A stretch of DNA of 64,000 nt. Origin: Chionis minor (Eukaryota > Chordata > Aves > Charadriiformes > Chionididae). Position 1 is the first letter of the stretch. Every line of letters begins with the position of its first letter. The stretch covers positions 48,038 through 112,037 of the forward strand of contig VZSF01008157.1 of assembly GCA_013398295.1 (NCBI GenBank), written 5' to 3'. Below, in pieces: positions 49,353-58,100 of this stretch. Under the pieces are notes generated by a model, which was not told where the DNA came from, ran no database searches, and worked only from the letters and a program-made list of their open reading frames with translations. A program made the translations under genes and the position numbers.

Positions 49353-51742
49353 CTAGATGATGGTGCAGGAACTAAAAGCAGAGCCCCGTTTGTTGGTGCT
49401 CTGTGTTGGCACAAGTTTGCCTTTTCCATAGTAACCTGAGAATATTGCCTTCACATCCATCTTTTTAGAAAGGTTGAGCATCCACATACCGTTATTGAAA
49501 TACAGCAGTTTCCCTCCTCCAATTTCCCCCACTTGATCCCCTTTGTTCCCTGCCTTTTCCAGTTTCACAAACTCCAGCAGATCGAGCCCGGTCTGGACTG
49601 CTTCAACGCCGTTGGCGCAGCCGAGGGTGATGTGAGCCCGGCTGCCCTTCAGGAGGTTGTCGGTGGGCAGGATCTTGTCGGCATCTCCGGGCCACAGCAC
49701 CAGCTGCTGCTCGCTCAGCTCCACGCGAGCACCCACAGTTTTTGTTGTGATGAACAGGGCAGAAATGGACAAGGTGAAGCCTTTGCCGTAGGAAGCCTTC
49801 ACCGCCTGGGGAAGAGGGAGACAAGGCCAGGTCAGAGCTTTACCTGCCCGCGGTCACGGCGCTGCTTGGCTTTCCTGGCCCCCAGCTCGGGGTCCCGGCT
49901 GAGCTCAGCAGTTCCTGCTTGGACACGACTGAAACACTGGGTGCAACTGGAAGATCGTGGCCTGAAGTTCCTGCTCCAGGAATTCGGAGCTGGTTACAGC
50001 TTTTCCCTTCACAAATTCCAGTATTTAACTTGGGCTTATCTGTTCTGAAACAGTTTAGCTGGAAGCGCAAATACCTTAATTTACCGGCATTCAAATCAAG
50101 CTATTGGAGATGAGGCTGGAAGTTGGGGGTGATGGGGGGGGGGGGGAGGGNGTATTTTGTTTGGCAACTAACAGGAAATCGTCACCATCTCTGCCACAAT
50201 TAACGACTTTCCTATCGCACAGGCCATGCGGACGCAGTTAGTGGCCCTACAGTTGCCCTCTCAGCTCCAAGCAAAGCCGCAGCCCCGGCGCCCCCCGAGG
50301 GGCTGGTGGCTCCCTGCTGGGAAGGGGGAGGGAGGGGGGTCGCAGCCCCGGTACTCACTTCCTGCTGCGCGTATTCCTCGGCTCCAGCTGCTTTTCCAAA
50401 CTCGGTGTATTTTGCAGTGCAGTGCAAGACCCCGGGCGGCCTCTTCACGAAGTAGCTGGTGAGATCTATTTTTATTTTGGGATCTTCAATAGCGGCAGCA
50501 ACTGCAAATACAGGGAAACATTATTACAATCAAAAAATGACCCCCCTGATGTCACCCCGTGATCCCAAGTCCCATCTTGGCTTTCTTCACCAACCTGTCC
50601 TTCACACTCCTTCGCTGCTGCTGAAAAGGATTAGATGGGTAAATAAAACTCCTCCTTCCACCGAGGCTGTCGGTGGATGTCACTAGAAAACGGAAGCTTC
50701 TGCGCATCATTGTGGCTCGTCTTAACCTTGATACCGTACGAAGTCCTTAAGGGACAAGAGCGTTCGCTGTTTCCCCTTTCTCTGTGACTCGCTGCAGCCA
50801 CCAGGGCATTCCCAGCCACCCTGTGCTGCCACCCCCACCCAGCTCCCTGCGCTGGCGCAGCTGAACAGGCTTGGGAAGAACGGCTTCATTTATCTTTACT
50901 TACAGCAGCAACTTGGTCAGCTATGGGAAATGGATTAATATCTTTAAAGAGCTTTTCTCCTTGCTAACTTTAACTAGAAATTCACTTTAGAATCTGACCA
51001 AACTCCTTCCATTTGCTGTGTGTAACATTTCATCAACAGAGTAAGAACTTGGGAAGACACTTCTATACATACAGTATTTGCTCTCCTTCTTGAAGGCTTT
51101 GAGACTCCCAAGCTCATCTAAGAAGGCCTGGCCAGCCTTCCTCAGCATCTCTGAGCTTCTTTTGCTCAAAAACCACCCAAAATACATGGGCAGGAATTCC
51201 TTCTCCAAGCTCGGCTTCATCTTCTTCAGCTCTTCCACGGACAGTTTCCACTGGTTCTTTTCCTTCAGCTGGGAGCAATCCATCCGCCACTGGGTTCTGG
51301 GCTCGGCAAAGATGACTTTGTACCGGTATTTGTCAGCGATATCAAAGAGTTGGTCCAGCCGTTCCCTCTCGTGGTGAGTGTCATCCAAAACGATAACGCT
51401 GATATCTCGTTTGCAATAGTCAACTAGATCCTCATCCACCTTTGAATATTCTTCAGGAATGGCGCTTCTAATTAAAGGTGTAATTTTATAGTTATCAACA
51501 GAGATGACCTTGCAGGCGTCTTTATACCTCTCCTGAATGGCCTGGGCAAGAGTGGACTTCCCACTGCCAGGCAGGCCTCTTAAAATGAAGAAGGTTTTAG
51601 ATTCTTTGAGCGTGGAGATGGTGTCTTCATCGTCAAGGAAAGGGAACTGCAGGCTTTCGGGTCTTTCTTTCGCTGACTGAGTAGACATTTTTCTAAATAT
51701 TTTCGGCAGGAAGGGGTGACTCTTCTTTGAGAAGCCTCTGTT
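49353..51742 (-). CDS. CNP: CNP, 2',3'-cyclic-nucleotide 3'-phosphodiesterase, three coding exons; upstream start exon not located
   Basis: Minus-strand exons: 51742-51073, 50501-50359, 49805-49353 (TAG at 49353-49355). Together 421 residues, the length of the human protein. The first exon opens after TTTCAG with [18 protein letters not shown], the N-terminal extension of the long isoform (CNP2), whose initiator ATG must sit in an upstream exon as in mammals. An internal ATG at 51686-51688 (MSTQSAKER) would start the short isoform of 403 residues. Visible motifs are the P-loop GLPGSGKST of the polynucleotide-kinase-like domain, the two H-x-T motifs of the 2H phosphoesterase fold (LHCT and HITL), and a C-terminal CTII CaaX box for isoprenylation. 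CNP hydrolyses 2',3'-cyclic nucleotides to 2'-phosphates and is an abundant oligodendrocyte and Schwann-cell protein at non-compact myelin. Confidence 0.96.
49806..50358 (-). other. CNP last intron with a G-run and a single N
   Basis: Contains a G homopolymer ending at the N at 50151. Sequence and length near the run are unreliable. Confidence 0.7.
50502..51072 (-). other. CNP intron between the kinase-like and phosphoesterase exons
   Basis: 571 bp, donor GTATGT and acceptor TTTGCAG on the minus strand. No other feature seen. Confidence 0.7.
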
Positions 51743-53201
51743 CTGAAATGCAAGACGACAGGATTTTGCAGGTGAGCAGCCCCAGGGGACCGCGTGTTCC
51801 CCCCGCGCAAGCACGTGCTGCCCCGCGGCTTTGCTGGGAGGGGGTGCGGGGAACCTGGGCGGCCCCGTGCGGCATAAACCCCCTCCCACGGCTACCCCGG
51901 CTCGTCTCGCAGCGGGGACCTGCGCCGCTCCCACCACCCCGGCCCACCTCAGGCGCCGATGGTGCAGCTCCGCTCCCTGCTCCGGCCTGGCCGCCATCGT
52001 CCTGCCTGACCGGGAAGGGCAAGTTTTACCCGTCACGTGGCAGCAGCTGCAGTTTCGCTGCCACCGCCAGCTGCCACCGAGCCCCAGCCGGGGTGGGACG
52101 CTTCAACCGTCGCATTTACACGCGTGGCTGCGCGAGAGCAAGGGGCAGCGCGCTGCGGGGTGGGGAGCTCTGCCAGGAAACGGGGGCCCCGGCTGCTGCC
52201 CCCTCCTCGCGTCAGCCCAATAAAACAACCTGTTCGGGGATGCTCCACGCCCGCAGGAAGGGCTGTTCTGAGCGAAGCAGCCCGTCCCTCGCACTCGAAC
52301 GGCCGTTTCTTCACGCTGGGCTGACCATCGGCACCCCCGGTGCTTCCGAGGAGGGAATTTGGGCTCCGCTTGCGATGAGGAACCGAAACTGCTTCCCGTA
52401 AAGCAGCTGCTGAGCTGAACCCGAAAGTGAAACCAGCCCTCCCAGCGCACGAGCGAGCCAGGAGCTGGGGAAGCGCTGCTGGCGTGGCGCTCCCTCCCCG
52501 CCTGCCAGCAGCTCCCGTAACCGGAATCCCAGATGAATTCCCAGCAGAGCCTGGGAAAACGCGGGGCTGGAAGGAAATAGAGGATTTCTCCAACCGTGTG
52601 AGTTTTCAATAGCTGCTGGTTTTTGCGGCAGCGAGACCCCTCCAGCTCCGGAGCCGAGCGCGGTGCCAGCAGCCACCGGAGCGACGCTGGAGGAGTCGCT
52701 TTGGCCTTCGATGCGAAAAGCGAGGGGGGATGGAACGCATCCTACAGCGACGCTCTGCCGCACAAAACCACGGCTTTGCTGCTCGCGGAGGGAAGACGGG
52801 GTTTAAAAACCAGCTCTTCGGTTGATTTAGGTGGGGTTTGGTGCCAAAGCGCCCAGGACCAGGACCCCCCCTCCCCGCGTCACTGGGGGTGCTGGGCCGG
52901 GAGCGCTGCCTGCGCCGCTGGAATGAATGGGCCTCGGGGAAGAGCGCGGAGCAGCCGCCTCTCCCGGGCCCCTCCGCCGGCTGCCGCGTGGATTCGGGGC
53001 TCCCGGGCCATGGAGCACGGGGAAGGGGACGACGTGAGCCGCCCCCGGAGCACCCGCCCCCCGGCGCACCCGCTCCTCGCGCTGGCGGCGGCGTCTCTGC
53101 CGAAGGGGACGCGGGGCCGGAGCTGGGCCGGGGCCAGCCCCGCTCTTCGCTGGGGCAGCTGCTGGCGACGGCGGCGACTGAGGCCGCTTTCCAGAGGCGC
53201 A

Positions 53202-53297
53202 AACAAAGGAACAATAACGGAAACCGCCCTCCGGCCCCATTGTTCCGCGTCCAGCGCCGAGGATAATGGTCGCCTTCACGGCCCGGCCGGACAATGG
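53202..53297. promoter_or_regulatory. Cluster of four SOX/HMG-type motifs in a CpG island upstream of CNP
   Basis: AACAAAGG at 53202-53209, AACAATAA at 53210-53217, CCATTGTT at 53237-53244 (inverted) and ACAATGG at 53291-53297 lie within 96 bp in otherwise GC-dominated sequence, about 1.46 kb upstream of the first CNP coding exon. SOX10 is an established activator of myelin genes. Function here is inferred from motifs only. Confidence 0.4.
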
Positions 53298-53370
53298 CCC
53301 CACAGAACCCGCCCCGGCGGCGCGGGGGTCCCGGGCGCACAATCCCCCTTTGAGCCCCGGCCCGGCCCCC

Positions 53371-53572
53371 NNNNNNNNNNNNNNNNNNNNNNNNNNNNNN
53401 NNNNNNNNNNNNNNNNNNNNNNNNNNNNNNNNNNNNNNNNNNNNNNNNNNNNNNNNNNNNNNNNNNNNNNNNNNNNNNNNNNNNNNNNNNNNNNNNNNNN
53501 NNNNNNNNNNNNNNNNNNNNNNNNNNNNNNNNNNNNNNNNNNNNNNNNNNNNNNNNNNNNNNNNNNNNNNNN
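53371..53572. other. Assembly gap (202 N) in the CpG island
   Basis: Flanked by C-rich sequence on the left and ACCGGGGGGG on the right; a GC-driven sequencing dropout. Confidence 0.95.
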
Positions 53573-53690
53573 ACCGGGGGGGGCGGCGCCGGGCGGCGGG
53601 AAGGAGCGGACAGACGGGGCGGACAGACGCGGCGCTGCGGACGGAGCTCGTGTTTGCCGGGCCGGGGGCGCCGCCCTCAGCGCCGCGTCT

Positions 53691-53717
53691 CCCCGTCCCC
53701 GTCCCCGTCCCCGTCCC
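53691..53717 (-). repeat. CCCCGT tandem repeat, G-quadruplex-prone on the minus strand
   Basis: Four CCCCGT units, so four runs of four G at short spacing on the minus strand. Confidence 0.65.
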
Positions 53718-53994
53718 GCTCCGTCTCCTCTCCCGGCTCCTCGCTGCTTCCCGGCTCCTCGTCCCGCCCGTGGCCGCTCCGTCTCCCGGCGGCTCCTCCG
53801 GCTGCGGCGCCCGAGTCCCGGTCTGGGGAGGAAAAAGCGCGCCGGGACCGAGCTCCAGCCCCGGGAAACACGGGACCCCCGGCTCCCCCGCCGCCACGAG
53901 GGAGCTCCCGGCTGCTTCCCGGCTCCCCCGGCTCGGTTTGGCGAGGGTCGGGGGGCTGAGCGCCGCCGGCAGCTGGCGGGCACGTCACATGTCA

Positions 53995-54294
53995 CCCACC
54001 CTCCACCATCCGCCACCCGTCATCCAGAACCCACCACTCACCGTCCAGAACCCACCATCCAGAACCCACCATCCTGAACCCACCATCTGCCACCCGTCAT
54101 CCATCACCCACCACCCACCATCCATCATCCAGAACCTGCCACCGACCATCCTGAACCCACCATCCTGAACCCACCATCTGCCACCCACCATCCAGAACCC
54201 ACCACCCAGAACCCATCATCCATCATCCAGAACCCACCACCCATCATCCATCATCCACCACCCACCATCCAGAACCCACCACCCGCCAGCAGAG
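53995..54294. repeat. CCACCATCCAGAAC-type minisatellite
   Basis: About 300 bp of imperfect tandem CCACCATCC, AGAACCCA and CATCATCC modules, strongly strand-asymmetric (almost no G on the plus strand). Confidence 0.88.
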
Positions 54295-54674
54295 CCCAGG
54301 CCGGGCTGTGGGCACGGGGGACACTTGGGCAGTGCTGCCACCTCCTGCCCAGGCTCAGCCAGCCCGGGCACCGCGGCTGCGAGCATTCCGTACTTCCAGG
54401 GAGATTTTAATCCAGCATTCGTAANATCTGCCACCCACCATCCAGAACCCACCACCCAGAACCCATCATCCATCATCCAGAACCCACCACCCATCATCCA
54501 TCATCCACCACCCACCATCCAGAACCCACCACCCGCCAGCAGAGCCCAGGCCGGGCTGTGGGCACGGGGGACACTTGGGCAGTGCTGCCACCTCCTGCCC
54601 AGGCTCAGCCAGCCCGGGCACCGCGGCTGCGAGCATTCCGTACTTCCAGGGAGATTTTAATCCAGCATTCGTAA
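54176..54674. repeat. Perfect 249-bp direct duplication flanking a single N
   Basis: 54176-54424 and 54426-54674 are the same by eye across their whole length, at an offset of exactly 250, separated by the N at 54425. Each copy includes minisatellite sequence and a unique stretch ending GCATTCGTAA. Most likely two overlapping contig ends that were not merged. Confidence 0.92.
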
Positions 54675-55124
54675 GGAAATCAATCCCGGGACCCTGCACG
54701 GGTCCGACGAGGCGGCCGAGGAAACCCCGGCTCACCACGACAGCTCTCACGCTGCCACCGGCACCTTTTGCTCCCGGCTGCGCCCGCCGCTCCGGGCACT
54801 GGAGCCGCTTTCCGTGTTACTCAAAGCAACTTTTTAAGTGGACGGTGCCAAGGAGCAAAACCAGGTGCCGGCGCCGTTCCGAGGCTCCGGTGACGTCACT
54901 CACTGCACTTTACACCAGCTGCCCATCAAACCTTCACTGCCAAAAAACTGAAGCCACCCATTATAGCTCGGTGTGGCTCCACAGGGAAACGACTTCTGGC
55001 GCTGTGCGCTGGCGCGGAGGACGCCATACGGGCCAGGAATTTGCCTGCTTCTATCCGGGAATGGGGTGCTTTGTTCCCATGCCTCAGTCCGTGCTCCAGA
55101 AAAGGAAAGTGGAGAATTTTATCC

Positions 55125-58100
55125 TCAGGGGGTGCAGAGGCCTAAACGACAACTACCTTGAAGAGAGTGAACTGTCGTTTCTCCTCTTCTTTCCTTCAGC
55201 TCCTCAACGAAGCTTTTGCTCACGTAATCCAAGGCCTGAAAGGACACGGCGTGTTAACAAAAGCTCTAGAAATGCAGTTACTGAGTTACCTGAGTTCCTC
55301 CTGTTTCCTTTTGAGTGCTGCTATCATTTCCTGCTCCGTTTCTACCCTAAAGCTCTGCACCAACATGTTTCCTTGCTCCCGGCAGAGGTCAGTGCCCGTT
55401 AGTGCCCCTTATCCACCGGCTCCTCCCTGGACATTCCACCTCTCTCACACTATCAGTGTTCTCCTGGCAGGAGCGGTCGGGATGCCTGGGAGGGGTCACC
55501 ACCTGCGGCCACACTCTAACTGGTGCCGGGCAAGCCGGCCGCGATTCCATCACCCGCTGCCGGGTCACTGAAGGCTGCCGGAATGTGCCGAGTGCTTTTC
55601 CTGGGACACGGGCCGTGCCCCGGTGTCCTGCCGCTGTCGGATGCAAAGTGGTTTCTCTGGGGTGTTTTGGAAAGGCCAGAGCGGGGCGGGCTGTGACCAG
55701 CGTGTGACAGCAAGGGAGCCCAGGGGCGGCAGCGCCGTATTCCGGGGGCGAGACCCTGCCCCAGGGAGGACACAGGAAATTCCCCCTTGCCCTGAGCCGG
55801 GCTGGGGATTCACCCTCTGTGCCCCGTACTGGCTCGTAAACTGGGGTGAGTTCTCTGAGCCGGGCAGTTTGATAACTTTCAATACATAAACTGCTTCAGA
55901 GGCTGCTTCCCCCCCACTCCCCCACTCGCTGCGTATCACACTCGACGTTTTCCCGGTTCCCAGGACACGGGGCAGCGGTTACAGCTGCCGCTGCCGCCCC
56001 ACGCCGCTGCCTCCGCAACAACCCACTTACAGTAACGATGGCCTTTTGAGCAGCTTCGTTGCGAATAAGCTTTGCCTTCTCAAGGGCTTTTTCAAAGTTC
56101 GTGATCGCAGACCGGTAATCCTTTAATTTTACTGTAACAGACAAACGAAAACACCTGTTTTAACCCAAGATCAGGAGAACAACAATAGGTAATCAAGCAA
56201 GTCTCCGAGGAGAGGTCTTGATCTGCACGGTTACTTCGGCTGTTGGATCACGGAGATGTTTCCAGGGAGGCCGGGCTGGCTCCAGCCCTTCTACCAACAG
56301 CGTTACCTTGTGCTTGTGCCACCAGGACGGTTGCATGGAGCTGCCACTCGGCATCTGCCTCCTCATCGGCTGACTGCAGGGACTTCTGTCCGTAGCTCTG
56401 GGCTGCTTCGGCTTTATTCAGCTCGAGGTAACACTGGCCAATTTCATGGAACAGCCAGGTCTTCTCCAGGCTGGATTTTGCCATTGGAATCTTCTCCTCC
56501 CACCTTCAGGCAGAGAGTAAGACAGACCACATCTCAGTAAAGAAGTTTACCGAATCTCACCAGGTGCAGTTATAATTTCAACCACTGATTCTATAAACAA
56601 AGGGTTCTGGGAATAAACAAACTGAAAAGCTGTAATCTATTTAATTCCACATATAACCCTATGCCTTTTCTGTTACTGCTTTTACATACGTGTCAATGGC
56701 TTGCTGGAATTTGCCCATTCTGACATAGACTCTGCCGATGTTATCAAGGGCTCTGGATTCGGCGTCTGGCAGGTCGCTGCATGGAGAGGAAAAAGAAACT
56801 GTAGTAGCTGAAATAGTCCTGGGTTTGGTACAATCTGGGCCTCCTTCAGCCCACGCGTTTTCCTTGTGCTCGACGCGGCTTCAGGCTGCGCTGAGAATCG
56901 GAGGAAAAGGACCAATGTCAGAGTGAAAGTCTGAAAGTCCAGACAGAGTCTTGGTTCCATCTACAGCTGTGGCAACTGGCACCCCAGGAGACGCGGGGGA
57001 AACGGGTTTGGTTGTGACTTTTTGTGTTTGCTTTGGTGCCAGTCCGGCCGTCCTTCCGAAAGCCTTTCCGCCTTTCTTTGCCTCAGTTTCCCTTGGTCCC
57101 ACGGAAGCCCCCGACCGGCTCCGAGGTCCCTGCCACAAAGAGATGATTTCTGTCCAGGAGAAAAGGGGACCAAAAGGGGACAACCCCAACCCGCGTCTGC
57201 GACGTGCGCGCAGGCTCCTGCGACAGACCCCCCAAGGGGCCCCCGTGCCCCGTGCCAGCCCTCGCCCCGGCTGCGGCAGCGCCGGCGGTTCACAGCTTTT
57301 CCTTCATTAGGGAACTGGCGTCTGGGGCCACCCCGGCCTCGCAAGCGACAAAGCTGCCGGAAGGAGGGGACACCCGCTTCGCAGGGGACACCCGTCCCCC
57401 CGCGGAACTCCGCCACCAGGGGGCGACACCCCCCGCGCCAGCGCGTCCCGCGGGGGCTGGAGCCGCCGCTTTTCCAGCGGCCGGGAAGAGCGGACGGTTC
57501 GTCCCCTCGCTCCTGCCCCCCGGCCGCTCGCCGGCACTTTCACTCGGCACAACGGGGAGGGGAGGGGAGGGGAGGGGACGGGAGACCCCCGGCCAGCGCC
57601 AGAAATGTCTGACACCGACGGTAATCTTTAAAAGTGATTTGCCAAAATGATACCGGTAAATCAGTTCCATTTTAAACACCCTACGGGGCATTGGCAAAAA
57701 TAAATCAAACGTAACTTCAGTTCACGCAACTCTTCAGTGTTTTCTCACGTGCTTTGCAAAACTCTTCCTGAATCTCCAGGCTCCGTTTTGCCGCGTTCTG
57801 GTTCCGCTGCAAGAGCTGCAGAGCGCATTCCACACGGGAGGTAACTGCCTCGGGTAAACCTTGCAGGCCGGCTATCGTGGTTTGAATGCAAAGGGTTTGA
57901 AGAGGAAACATAGCAGAAAATGTGCGGAATTTACAGCCTGACCGTCCCGAGAAGGAAACGCATACAGAGGCTGAAGTGCTGAGGCCGGGACGCGTGTTCC
58001 CTTTTCCGTGCTCCAGCAGAAGTTTAATGTGCCACATGGTCTATGGCCCTTAAAAACCTGCTTCAGGCTCCTTATTTTTGAAATAGTGAAGATAAGTCGT

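Larger units (their letters stand above)
51743..55124. other. ODAD4-CNP intergenic region with CpG island, 202-N gap and minisatellite
   Basis: Spans CNP's upstream region and ODAD4's 3' end, since both genes are on the minus strand. About 51750-53980 is GC- and CpG-rich and should hold the CNP promoter(s) and the CNP2 start exon, which I could not place; it may be in the gap at 53371-53572. Large open frames on both strands cross the gap and are composition artefacts. The left end of ODAD4's 3' UTR (54.7-55.1 kb) lies here too; a weak minus-strand ATTAAA is at 54656-54661. Confidence 0.5.

Noticed and set aside
52623..54077. 484-codon plus-strand and 356-codon minus-strand frames across the CpG island
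   Set aside because: Both cross 202 Ns and end in a minisatellite; no conserved motif, composition artefact.
54466..54750. Minus-strand frame with a segment reading LTNAGLKSPWKYGMLAAAV
   Set aside because: A possible ODAD4 3' exon was considered, but there is no similarity to ODAD4, it continues into minisatellite, and the same frame appears in the falsely duplicated copy.
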